Positions 6,514 through 13,950 of a DNA stretch of 18,996 nt are shown here, one piece after another (position 1 is the stretch's first letter; each line of letters opens with the position of its first letter). The notes beneath the pieces are model-generated. The model was not told where the DNA came from. It searched no databases and was given only the letters and a program-made list of their open reading frames with translations. The stretch is from Candidatus Njordarchaeota archaeon (lineage in GTDB: Archaea > Asgardarchaeota > Njordarchaeia > Njordarchaeales > Njordarchaeaceae). The position numbers were made by a program, and so were the translations under genes. The DNA lies in assembly GCA_029856625.1 (NCBI GenBank), contig JAHKLG010000012.1:1-18996 (forward strand), given 5' to 3'.

Positions 6514-6897
6514 CTATTTTTTCACTAAACGAAGTTCGCGTATTTTCTGAATAATTCTCTGAAGTTTCTCAGTAGCTCTCCCAGGATCCACAATCGCAGC
6601 CGAAGATGCCGGACGTTCTATACCCGCAGCTTTACCAAGTTCTGCTTTGGAAGGGACGAAAAGGTATGGTACTCCTCTCTCTTCGCAGAGCGGAGGTAAA
6701 TGCATGACGATTTCTGGAGGATTCACGTCCATTGCGATATAAACAAGCTTGGCCTGTCCTCTTTCAATGGCTTTAGTAGTTTCATTTACGCCTTTTCTTA
6801 CTTTACCTCCTTCACGTCTCACTTCTTCAAGGAGTTTTAAGGCTTCTCCAGCTAATTCTGAGGGGGTTTCCCATGTTACATAAGGCGGTAATGACAT
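6514..6897 (-). CDS. rpl7ae: 50S ribosomal protein L7Ae / kink-turn RNA-binding protein
   Basis: This 127-aa protein has the kink-turn binding surface VRKGVNETTKAIERGQAKLVYIAMDVNPPEI (residues about 33-63) and the loop-9 region ERPASSAAIV. In archaea L7Ae is a ribosomal protein and also a core subunit of C/D and H/ACA sRNPs and of RNase P. This is relevant to the candidate C/D sRNA at 3362-3420. AAGGTG precedes the ATG at 6897. It follows L11 after a 75-base gap that contains its own TATA box, and leads into S28e and L24e. Confidence 0.96.
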   Translation of the reverse strand: MSLPPYVTWETPSELAGEALKLLEEVRREGGKVRKGVNETTKAIERGQAKLVYIAMDVNPPEIVMHLPPLCEERGVPYLFVPSKAELGKAAGIERPASSAAIVDPGRATEKLQRIIQKIRELRLVKK

Positions 6898-6943
6898 ACA
6901 TAATCACCTTCTTGTTTTTCATCGGATCATCTATTTTTTTATT

Positions 6944-6951
6944 CATTTATA
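6944..6951 (-). promoter_or_regulatory. TATA box for the L7Ae-S28e-L24e operon
   Basis: Minus-strand TATAAATG lies in the L11/L7Ae gap. It predicts a start of transcription near 6920, about 23 bases before the L7Ae ATG. It suggests the L7Ae cluster can be transcribed apart from L11. Confidence 0.4.
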
Positions 6952-6972
6952 GGTGGGAATATAAAGGAAGTT

Positions 6973-7461
6973 TCATTCAAGCTTTATATTTTTCTTCTTT
7001 AACCATTCATCAAGATTTCGTATAATCTCTCTCGGATCCTTTCCCTCACAAGTCACACCCATAGAAACCATCGTACCTAAGACGCTCTTTATTGCACCCC
7101 TAAGATCCTTTACATACATACTATCCATTTTCATCTTAGCAATTTCGACTACCTTCTCTAAGGATAAATCTCCTATAACTTCCTTACCTGCCTGACCAGA
7201 TCCCTTTTCCTTTTTTAACTCTTTAAGGATGAGAGCCGAAGTATATGGGACTCCAACCTCTATTTCCCATTTTCTCTCTGCCGTATCAACTATTACCTTA
7301 ACAGGAACAACCAAACCCTTCCAAGAGCTAGTTGCCTTGTTAATATCCGCTACAACCCTACCAACAGGCAAACCCAGCTGACCCAAAGCTGGTCCTAAGG
7401 GGGGCCCTGGTGTAGCTTCCCCTCCCTTTACAAGGAATGTTAAAGTGATCTTCTTCCCCAT
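6973..7461 (-). CDS. rpl11: 50S ribosomal protein L11
   Basis: This 162-aa protein has the N-terminal GGEATPGPPLGPALGQLGLPVGRVVADIN (residues about 13-41). The C-terminal rRNA-binding domain includes LRGAIKSVLGTMVSMGVTCEGKDPREI. L11 binds the GTPase-associated centre of 23S rRNA together with the L10-L12 stalk. In many archaea it heads an L11-L1-L10-L12 cluster. Here the other three lie 6.5 kb away (13521-15702), so the cluster has been broken. A minus-strand TATA-like run (TTTAAA, about 7514) lies upstream of the ATG at 7461. Confidence 0.96.
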   Translation of the reverse strand: MGKKITLTFLVKGGEATPGPPLGPALGQLGLPVGRVVADINKATSSWKGLVVPVKVIVDTAERKWEIEVGVPYTSALILKELKKEKGSGQAGKEVIGDLSLEKVVEIAKMKMDSMYVKDLRGAIKSVLGTMVSMGVTCEGKDPREIIRNLDEWLKKKNIKLE

Positions 7462-7479
7462 TCGTGACCCCTACTTCCC

Positions 7480-7819
7480 ACTGGATTAACGAAACATATC
7501 CAATAATCACAATATTTAAAAAATTCCTCTAATCGATTTTCTCCAGATGCTCAGCTTAGAAGATTATCAAGCATAGCAAAATTTCTTTACTATTTCTTCT
7601 TTTTTCTACTTCGTGATTATATTCTCTTATCTACAAGTTATAGGTTCATTTTTATCTTTCTCGTACTTAAAGTTTAGAAGTGCGAAGTATTGTATTGAAG
7701 TAAACTCAAAAATAACATCAAGAGAAGTCAAAATGAGCTGTTGACGAGGTACAATTTAATCATAGCTCTGCACAAATAGATACTTTAGCACGGTTTTCCA
7801 AGATTAAATAGAAGTAGAA
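7480..7819. other. Intergenic region between L11 and tRNA-Ile
   Basis: This is about 340 AT-rich bases. Apart from the L11 promoter area near 7514 I see no reading frame, repeat, C/D boxes or stable hairpin. Confidence 0.5.
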
Positions 7820-7961
7820 TGGTGGGCCCGGGCGGATTTGAACCGCCGACCTCCCGGTCTCTGAATACCCCCTTAAAGTTCTTCTTGAATTTCTGAAATC
7901 TTTTTTATTGAACTGGAGTATTTATCAGCCGGGCGCTCTAGCCAGGCTGAGCTACGGGCCC
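7820..7961 (-). tRNA. tRNA-Ile(GAU) with 64-nt bulge-helix-bulge intron
   Basis: The 7-bp acceptor stem GGGCCCG/CGGGCCC, D arm GCTC/GAGC and T arm GGCGG-TTCAAAT-CCGCC are complete. The anticodon stem is CCCGG/CCGGG, with the loop CTGATAA assembled across the intron, giving anticodon GAU. The intron is 7859-7922, at canonical position 37/38. CTGA in the exon pairs with TCAG in the intron as the 4-bp central helix, with 3-base bulges TAA and AGA. The outer helix is AATACTCC/GGGGTATT. This is a textbook substrate for the archaeal splicing endonuclease. CCA is encoded (7820-7822), with A73. It reads AUU/AUC codons; AUA decoding requires the separate tRNA-Ile2(CAU) that TiaS, encoded at 16225, modifies. 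Confidence 0.96.
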
Positions 7962-8193
7962 ATTTTACTTTAAGCTCCTCTGTCTATATCAATTATTCTA
8001 GCCTTCATATCTGTTTTTAAATTTTTTGCGGTAGATTATTAACAATGCACTCCCCTTACTTCCCTTCTTAATCGTATCCAAGAATTTCCTATTGTTGGCA
8101 AATTAGATGTTTAATTTTCATAATGATTCGTTGATAATTACTGAATTCTGAAGGCCTTAGTAGATCTGGAGTAGTTATCATCATTTGTAGAGG

Positions 8194-9636
8194 ATGTTAG
8201 CCTTGGAGGTCGAACTTAAACGTGGCCAAAAGTGTCTTATTAAAAGTGAGCGAGGCGGCTATTTCTTCATCGTAGAGGGCTTATTAGAAATATTTGGTAT
8301 GCAATTAGGAGCTGGTGAAAAAATATACGTTCCCATTGGGCGAGTTTTTCCTATCCTAGTTATTGAGGATTCTAAGCTTATTCTCGAAAACTGCGATTTA
8401 GTACGCATTAGTGAAGATCTTTTTCCTCCAGAATGGTTTAAGACAATAGAGCGCATACTAAATGCCATGGAGGATAAGAAAAATTTATCCATATGCGTAC
8501 TTGGATACACAGATGTTGGTAAGAGCTCACTTATTCTCTTGCTAACAAATAAATTAGTTAAGAAGGGGTATACTGTAGGGATACTTGATGCAGATATTGG
8601 GCAATCAAAAATTGGTCCCCCTGGAGTTATTGGTGCTGCAATAATTCGCCATCCAGTTCTAGATCTAAGCGATATTCCGATGGAGGTAGGATACTTTATT
8701 GGGGATAAGACGCCAGAAGGACATCTCTTGCCACAAGTGATTGGGGTAAGCAAGTTATTCTCCTTTCTCAGAAATAAGTGTGACGCAATATTAATCGATA
8801 CTACTGGAATGGTTCATGGTGGTCCTGCTAGAGCATTAAAACTGTACAAAGTGGATAATGTTCATCCAGACTTTCTTATAATCTTAGAAAAGTACAGAGA
8901 GGCTGAACACCTTGTAAAACTTCTTCAAAAATCGGCAAATGAGATAATCCGCCTACCATCTCCAAAGACTTTAAAATCAACTGCCCGACCTGCCAGAATA
9001 GCGCTTAGAACATATAGTTTTAAGAAATTCGTAAAAACAGCGCATGAAAAAACTATAGAAGTAAAGTTCAGTGACATCTCTCTTCAAGAATGTGTCTTGG
9101 GAACTGGTTATCCTATCCCGAATCCAGCGAAGGTCTTTGAAGACGTAACAATTTTATGGGCCGAAGTGAGTCCAGACATATTCCTAATAATAACCAGAGA
9201 GCCCAAACATCTGCACGCTAAGGAAGAGCTTACCGCCAAAGCACGAAGGCTGATGGTATCTATAAAAACACTTTTCATAGCCTCTCGGATGAATGTTTCT
9301 AAGGAAACTATAAAACATTCGCCTATTCTTTCTAAAATGGGCGCTGAAAACGTTGAGGCGATCGCTAAAGTGATATTACGAGCGAACATCACGGAAATAC
9401 CGATAAGGATAATCCCAAAAAGTGTATACGAAAATCTTTACATAGGTCTTCTCAATAAGAGCGGGGATTTAATAGCAGTAGGTATTTTAAAAGATATAGA
9501 TTTTCAGCATCAAAAGATGCTAATTAAAGCCCTCTTTTTCAAGAGTCAAAATGATATTGCAATCATCCGGATGGGTTACCTAAAATTAAACGATAACTGG
9601 GAAGAAATCGGAAAAAGGAGAATTGGCGTGGGATAA
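8194..9636 (+). CDS. Clp1/Grc3-type polynucleotide 5'-hydroxyl kinase
   Basis: This 480-aa protein has Walker A GYTDVGKSS (residues 104-112) and the family-specific DADIGQSKIGPPG (132-144), followed by a DTTGMVHG box at about 200. This combination marks the Clp1/Grc3/NOL9 family of RNA/DNA 5'-OH kinases. The N-terminal ~95 residues form the beta-rich substrate-side domain, and the C-terminal ~180 residues are the variable third domain. The archaeal homologue phosphorylates 5'-OH ends of RNA and may act on RNA splicing or decay products (family knowledge). ATG 8194 is the first in-frame start after a weakly purine-rich GTAGAGG. The gene stands alone between two intron-containing tRNA genes, whose splicing produces 5'-OH ends. 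That link is suggestive only. Confidence 0.87.
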   Translation: MLALEVELKRGQKCLIKSERGGYFFIVEGLLEIFGMQLGAGEKIYVPIGRVFPILVIEDSKLILENCDLVRISEDLFPPEWFKTIERILNAMEDKKNLSICVLGYTDVGKSSLILLLTNKLVKKGYTVGILDADIGQSKIGPPGVIGAAIIRHPVLDLSDIPMEVGYFIGDKTPEGHLLPQVIGVSKLFSFLRNKCDAILIDTTGMVHGGPARALKLYKVDNVHPDFLIILEKYREAEHLVKLLQKSANEIIRLPSPKTLKSTARPARIALRTYSFKKFVKTAHEKTIEVKFSDISLQECVLGTGYPIPNPAKVFEDVTILWAEVSPDIFLIITREPKHLHAKEELTAKARRLMVSIKTLFIASRMNVSKETIKHSPILSKMGAENVEAIAKVILRANITEIPIRIIPKSVYENLYIGLLNKSGDLIAVGILKDIDFQHQKMLIKALFFKSQNDIAIIRMGYLKLNDNWEEIGKRRIGVG

Positions 9637-9643
9637 CTTTTGA

Positions 9644-9673
9644 TTGTAGTCAAATCGGACAATTTGACTATAA
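9644..9673 (+). repeat. Inverted repeat/hairpin directly after the kinase gene
   Basis: TAGTCAAAT (9647-9655) and ATTTGACTA (9662-9670) are perfect complements around a 6-base loop CGGACA. With one G-U pair the stem extends to 12 bp (9644-9673). It begins 8 bases after the stop codon. It could be a 3' UTR hairpin or a protein-binding palindrome; no oligo-T run follows. Confidence 0.5.
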
Positions 9674-9987
9674 TTAATTGCGGGGATTCAGAGGTATCTA
9701 CTGATGAACATGAATCTTGCTTTTTATAGAGTTTAGTTAGAAAATAGTGTGAATATTTGATATACCGGAGAGCAGATTAATTGTATGGCTTAATTAGAGA
9801 TATCCGCAAAAAGTATGTACATCTTTCCATTTATTAACAAATGATAAGATAAACTCAAATAGGCTGAGAATTTAGAGTTAAAAAAGTATTTTATTGATAG
9901 CAGTTTTATTATATGTGATAGTTAGCGATTATCTGAGCAATAATTTTTTATCTCGTCTGACATAGATAATATTCTCTGCAGATAAGC
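9674..9987. other. Intergenic region before tRNA-Arg
   Basis: This AT-rich stretch of about 310 bases has no supportable coding region. AATAATTTTTTATC (about 9940-9953) is a reasonable TATA region for the tRNA-Arg gene. A GATGA near 9700 suggested a C box but has no D-box partner. Confidence 0.4.
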
Positions 9988-10091
9988 GGGCCCGTAGCTC
10001 AGTAGGAGAGAGCGGCGGCCTCCTAACTGCTGAGTGATAAATTGCGGGAGAGAGCCGTCGGTCGCGGGTTCGAGTCCCGCCGGGCCCGCCA
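9988..10091 (+). tRNA. tRNA-Arg(CCU) with 27-nt intron
   Basis: The acceptor stem is GGGCCCG/CGGGCCC with G73 and an encoded CCA (10089-10091). The D arm is GCTC/GAGC, the anticodon stem GCGGC/GCCGT, and the T arm GCGGG-TTCGAGT-CCCGC. The loop reads CTCCTA plus A across the intron, giving anticodon CCU (10022-10024). The intron (10026-10052) is at position 37/38. Exon CTCC pairs with intron GGAG as the central helix between bulges TAA and AGA. The outer intron helix is weak, so this is a relaxed bulge-helix-bulge. The gene ends 9 bases before the stop of the convergent CBS gene. Confidence 0.95.
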
Positions 10092-10100
10092 TTCTTTCTC

Positions 10101-10913
10101 TTAAAGTTCAAGGTAAATGTATTTCGCAATATCCGTATCAGTTATAACTCCCTCTAATTTCATTGTTTCTGGAGATAATACTACCGCAGCTCCCTTTGTT
10201 TTTCTTCTTAAAACTTCCTTAGCAAATTCTTTAATAGGATATTCCGGCAACACATATACTGGTCCTTTCATAATATCCCCTACTGTTATCTCTCTGATCA
10301 GTTTATCTGGATGCCTATGCTTAGGATCTAAGAAAATTCTCATTAGAAAGCGCGACAATACATGAATATCAACGTAACCTACTAGCTTATCACCAGACAC
10401 TATAGGAAGAGTGCTTATATTATTCTCTCGCATTATTTGTTCAGCGCCAGTTATTTTTGTTCCGCTTGGAGCTACGATGAGTTCTTCTCGGGGAGTCATG
10501 AGTTCTCTTACAGCTTTCTGGGGTAATAAATCGATCTTTCTGAGGAGTTCTCTCTTTGTAACTATACCTATTATTTCCTCATCCTTAGTCACTAATATGC
10601 TGGAAATGTTCTTATTAAGCATAATTTCACATGCTTCCTTTATTGTGGCGTTTTCACTGATTGTTATTAGCTTTTCTGTCATCAGGCTTGATACATGAAG
10701 CTTGGCGATATGTTTTCTTCGAGCCCTATCTGTAAGGATCCTTAGAAAATCACGGTAGGAAACTATTCCAACTGGTCGATCATCTTCTGTGACCACTAAA
10801 TGGGTATCCTTTCTACTTTCCAACGTCCAGTAAGCCTGGGGTATTAGGTCATCCTTATCTATCATGGTGTATTTGCGCATGAAATCCTTAACTAGAAGAG
10901 AAGAGCTATTCAT
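10101..10913 (-). CDS. Four-CBS-domain protein
   Basis: Four CBS repeats fill the protein. The first is VKDFMRKYTMID...GIVSYRDFLRIL, then VSSLMTEKLITIS...GIVTKRELLRKI, then VRELMTPREELIVA...GYVDIHVLSRFL. The last is VGDIMKGPVYVLPEY...GVITDTDIAKYIY. This is two Bateman modules with no attached enzymatic or DNA-binding domain. Such proteins sense adenosine nucleotides or S-adenosylmethionine and regulate partners; the partner is unknown here. ATG 10928 gives five extra residues. I prefer ATG 10913, which has GGAG upstream and overlaps the stop of the NEMF gene by 8 bases, indicating coupled translation with it. Confidence 0.88.
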   Translation of the reverse strand: MNSSSLLVKDFMRKYTMIDKDDLIPQAYWTLESRKDTHLVVTEDDRPVGIVSYRDFLRILTDRARRKHIAKLHVSSLMTEKLITISENATIKEACEIMLNKNISSILVTKDEEIIGIVTKRELLRKIDLLPQKAVRELMTPREELIVAPSGTKITGAEQIMRENNISTLPIVSGDKLVGYVDIHVLSRFLMRIFLDPKHRHPDKLIREITVGDIMKGPVYVLPEYPIKEFAKEVLRRKTKGAAVVLSPETMKLEGVITDTDIAKYIYLEL

Positions 10914-12921
10914 CTTTCTCATCTCCATTCTCTAAGATTTTAGAAGGTCCTGGAATAAGGTCTATAATCCTCTCTACTTTTACACTTTTTATGGCTTTTA
11001 ACTTTACAGGATCATTCTCTGCTTTTCTTGACAATTTTTCAATTATCTTTCTCGCAATGGCACTTTTTTTCCAATCACCTGGAACTAAAATCACGTAAAG
11101 ATCTGTCTCTCTACTAATTGCATCGGGAGGACCGGATAAGATGTCAACGATTACTTCATCATTTACTCTTTCAACTTTGATTCCTATTGCTAACTTCAGA
11201 GAGACGTTCCTTAAGTAATTTTTTTCTCTAATTATGAATGCTCCTGTTGGCCTATACATGCCGGATGGAGGTGTTAAAGAAACTTTATCTGAGGGGGTCC
11301 AAAAAACATCAACCGCTGTTAATCCCTTGTTCCATGCCTTTGATCTCGCGGCAGCGAACATGGCCGCCTCCAGTATGGTTCTCTCTGGTATTTCTACACC
11401 CTTAGGATTCTTAATAATGACCGCTGATCCACCGTGTATCTCCGCGTGTAGGAATAAGTCGTTCTTATCTAAATATTTCCTTACAAGCCTTTCATTTGAT
11501 GACGCATCTTTACCCGCTACTACTAAGAAACCATCGCTTGAAATGAACCAATAAAAAGAGTCATACCATTGTTTTGGACGAGCCTTAATGATTATCCTCT
11601 CTTCCTCTAATTGCTTCCTGATTTTTTCCTCTAGTCTTTCGAGTTCTTCAAGCGATTTTTTAAGCTCTTTCTCAGCTGTAGATATTTTTTCCCGAGTCTT
11701 TTTGGCCTTCTTATAGTATTCTTCAGCAATTTCATGAAGATCTTTTCTTATGTCAAGTACTATAACTTCGGAGTTTAGTTTTACGAAAATGCGTCCATCA
11801 CGGCTTATTTTTTCAATCATTAGTGCCTCTTTTATTCCTTTTTTCTTTCCATCCTCAATTCTCTTTAGTATTTCATCCCATTCTAGCTTTTTCTCAAGTC
11901 TTGCCCGTTTTATCGTATCATGAATCTGCTGAAGAATTCTCAAATTCTCATAAATTTTCTCAGCTATCCTTTTAGCGCGTTCTTCCTCTTTTTTTAATTC
12001 GTCTATTCTTTCTTTTTGCGCTTTGATTCTTCCAAGTAGCTTCTTTCTCTCCCGCCTCAGCATAGCAAGAAATTCAGTCTCCGGTTTTTCAGCATATAAT
12101 CTCGGGAAGAAGAAATCTAATGCGTCACTGAAGTTCTGGAATTTCTTTACTTCATATTCATTGGTTTCAAAGAAATGCAATTTAATCGGGGCAAAGGCTA
12201 CAACTTTATCATCTCTAAAATATACACGCGGAGAGAGTATGTTTTCACAAATTTCATCAAGAATATTTCTCACAGTTTCGTAAATCGCCTTAAGATTTTC
12301 TCTTGATAATTCTGTAGGTTTTTCATTACAATCAATTCCAGCCCTAAAACATGCTTCTAATGCATACTTCTTTCCAATTCCGATTTTTAATAAGCCATGT
12401 AAGGTTGTTTTGCCGCTCATGATCTTTTCTTGAAACGACTCAAATGGAATTTTTCTTGGATCTTCTGGGCTCTGAGGAGGATACTTAAAATGGGCTCCAG
12501 GGTAAATTGAGCGGTCTCTCATATGGACATGTTCTAGTGCGAAGAGAATTTTATCATCTCGAGCAACTATAAAGTTGCCCCGTGGTATGATCTCAGCGAT
12601 TATTCGATAACCGTCAGCTAATTGTATCTCCACTATTCTATCGAACCTATATTGCCTTACTGCTTCTATTACCTTGTTATTAATATGTTTTCTGATCATA
12701 AGAACAAAGTTTGTAGCCCGCCAGTTTATCACAGCGTTTGTAAAATGAATCCGTATACTAGGCTCAATTAATAGGAGTCTATTGCCTCCTGGGGATCTAA
12801 TTTTAAGACCAATAAGCTTCTCACACTGGTATACATTATCAATGATTCCGCCCTCCAATATTTTTAATTCCTTTAAAATTGCTAATATGTCTGGAGAAGA
12901 CATGCTTGTATCGCGATACAT
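10906..12921 (-). CDS. NEMF/Rqc2 (RqcH-family) ribosome quality-control protein
   Basis: This protein of about 671 aa has the NFACT architecture. The N-terminal NFACT-N domain begins MSSPDILAILKELKILEGGIIDNVYQ. A helix-hairpin-helix region comes next (ILHGLLKIGIGKKYALEA-like segment, about 170-190), then a long charged coiled coil (about 285-445). The NFACT-R domain starts near residue 450 (WYDSFYWFISSDGFLVVAGKDA) with HAEIHGGSAVIIKNP and a C-terminal PTGAFIIREKNYL. Homologues bind stalled 60S/50S-peptidyl-tRNA complexes and recruit tRNA to add C-terminal tails. A GTG at 12930 would add three residues. ATG 12921 is preferred because AGGTG lies exactly 6 bases upstream, the same spacing seen at other starts here. 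It is divergent from the EMC6-like gene and overlaps the CBS gene. Confidence 0.92.
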   Translation of the reverse strand: MYRDTSMSSPDILAILKELKILEGGIIDNVYQCEKLIGLKIRSPGGNRLLLIEPSIRIHFTNAVINWRATNFVLMIRKHINNKVIEAVRQYRFDRIVEIQLADGYRIIAEIIPRGNFIVARDDKILFALEHVHMRDRSIYPGAHFKYPPQSPEDPRKIPFESFQEKIMSGKTTLHGLLKIGIGKKYALEACFRAGIDCNEKPTELSRENLKAIYETVRNILDEICENILSPRVYFRDDKVVAFAPIKLHFFETNEYEVKKFQNFSDALDFFFPRLYAEKPETEFLAMLRRERKKLLGRIKAQKERIDELKKEEERAKRIAEKIYENLRILQQIHDTIKRARLEKKLEWDEILKRIEDGKKKGIKEALMIEKISRDGRIFVKLNSEVIVLDIRKDLHEIAEEYYKKAKKTREKISTAEKELKKSLEELERLEEKIRKQLEEERIIIKARPKQWYDSFYWFISSDGFLVVAGKDASSNERLVRKYLDKNDLFLHAEIHGGSAVIIKNPKGVEIPERTILEAAMFAAARSKAWNKGLTAVDVFWTPSDKVSLTPPSGMYRPTGAFIIREKNYLRNVSLKLAIGIKVERVNDEVIVDILSGPPDAISRETDLYVILVPGDWKKSAIARKIIEKLSRKAENDPVKLKAIKSVKVERIIDLIPGPSKILENGDEKDE

Positions 12922-12960
12922 CACAAACACCTACTCGGTTATAAGGGAGGTTAAATAATA

Positions 12961-13248
12961 ATGAGTAAAGTTGTGAGTAAAGAGAAAAATGCGGAGAGAA
13001 TGGAGGATATTTTTACAATGACAAAAATGATCATAGGTCTAATTGTGGGGGCAATATTAGGAGTGCTCGATGTAACTGGAATTCATGGTTTCTTGATCGC
13101 GATAGCTGTTCTAGCGCTCGTAATTACTATTTTTAGACTCTTCACGCCTCTTCGTCAGTTCTCTCTCGCTAGGATGATCTTCTGGGATGGAACTTTTAGT
13201 TATTTCATTCTCATGATATTTACTTGGACCATTTTATGGAACTTATGA
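12961..13248 (+). CDS. Small integral membrane protein, EMC6-like candidate
   Basis: This 95-aa protein has a charged N-terminus and three hydrophobic segments: MIIGLIVGAILGVLDVTG (about 23-40), HGFLIAIAVLALVITIF (about 42-58) and FWDGTFSYFILMIFTWTIL (about 74-92). The G-rich first helix with GxxxGxLxxTGxxGF, and the overall size, resemble EMC6, a subunit of the eukaryotic ER membrane complex with reported archaeal relatives. That relationship is my inference. GGGAGG precedes the ATG at 12961. It diverges from the NEMF gene with only about 40 bases between, so the promoters must overlap. It may assist membrane-protein insertion if the EMC6 link holds. Confidence 0.7.
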   Translation: MSKVVSKEKNAERMEDIFTMTKMIIGLIVGAILGVLDVTGIHGFLIAIAVLALVITIFRLFTPLRQFSLARMIFWDGTFSYFILMIFTWTILWNL

Positions 13249-13275
13249 TCGAGAAAATCGAATGTTTCTTCAGTT

Positions 13276-13506
13276 TTAATCCTCAATTATTTCTACCCAT
13301 AGGATATTATTGCCTCTTATTAAGGTAACACCCCAGCGAACTTTTGGATTTAAGTTTTCGTCCAACTCAACGGTGTCTGACAAGACTACATTCATGTATT
13401 CATCTAAGGCTATTAACTGTCCCTCATATGATGAGTTATCTTTTAGCCTTATGCGGACTTTTTTATTAATAGCTGACCTTAGTACAGCCAAAGGCAGTTT
13501 AGGCAA
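13276..13506 (-). CDS. Sm-like (LSm/SmAP) RNA-binding protein
   Basis: It shows the Sm1 motif (KKVRIRLKDNSSYEGQLIALDEYMNVVLSDTVEL) and the Sm2 motif (VTLIRGNNILWVEI, with the IRGxxI hallmark). Archaeal SmAPs form heptameric rings that bind U-rich RNA. A GTG at 13515 is possible. TTG 13506 is preferred because AGGTG lies 6 bases upstream and it yields the expected N-terminus (PKLPLAVLRSAINKKV), giving 77 aa. It begins 14 bases after the L12 stop, so it is likely cotranscribed with L1-L10-L12. Confidence 0.92.
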   Translation of the reverse strand: MPKLPLAVLRSAINKKVRIRLKDNSSYEGQLIALDEYMNVVLSDTVELDENLNPKVRWGVTLIRGNNILWVEIIED

Positions 13507-13520
13507 GTAACACACCTAAT

Positions 13521-13862
13521 CTATCCGAATAATGCTGCTAAGCCTGCTAATGTCTCCTCTTCTTCTTCCTTCTTCTCTTCTTTCTTTTCCTCTTTCTTCT
13601 CTTCCTTCTTCTCCTCCTCAGCCTTTGGGGCCTCGGGAGCAGCTGGAGCAGCAGCTGGGGCCGCTACTGGCGCAAATAACGCTTTTGATTTGATTTCCTC
13701 TATGTTTACTTTGGAAAGAGCGGACGCCACAGCTTTAGCGAATCCCTCATCAATTTCAGGGATTCCCGCTGCCTTCAAGATAGAAATTATTCCGTCGGGG
13801 GTTATCTCTTTTCCATTTTCATGCAAGATCAGCGCCGCATAGATGTAAGACATGTTTGTCAT
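13521..13862 (-). CDS. rpl12: 50S ribosomal protein L12 (archaeal P1)
   Basis: The N-terminal dimerisation domain MSYIYAALILHENGKEITPDGI is followed by an alanine/proline hinge and a glutamate/lysine-rich charged region. It ends in the ETLAGLAALFG tail that recruits translational GTPases. ATG 13874 would add four residues; ATG 13862 has GGTGAG just upstream, and ATG 13853 gives the minimal family N-terminus. Several dimers bind the L10 C-terminal helix to form the stalk. The last 130 bases of the gene are almost identical to those of L10. Confidence 0.94.
   Translation of the reverse strand: MTNMSYIYAALILHENGKEITPDGIISILKAAGIPEIDEGFAKAVASALSKVNIEEIKSKALFAPVAAPAAAPAAPEAPKAEEEKKEEKKEEKKEEKKEEEEETLAGLAALFG
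13523..13652 (-). repeat. Near-identical 3' tail shared with L10 (copy in L12)
   Basis: This 130-base segment, encoding the charged tail and the AALFG end, matches 13953-14079 base for base. The only difference is one extra TCT triplet (plus strand) in the glutamate run. Synonymous sites are also identical. Confidence 0.9.
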
Positions 13863-13950
13863 AAGTCTCACCATTTTTTATCCATATTTTCCAGCTCAAA
13901 ATGGGATAAAAAGTTATCACGATAACATTAGCTTAAAAAATTTATTTATT

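Noticed and set aside
9929..10129. 66-aa minus-strand ORF over the tRNA-Arg gene
   Set aside because: It is the antisense translation of the tRNA (GGTRTRDRRLSPA-type peptide), a familiar artefact.
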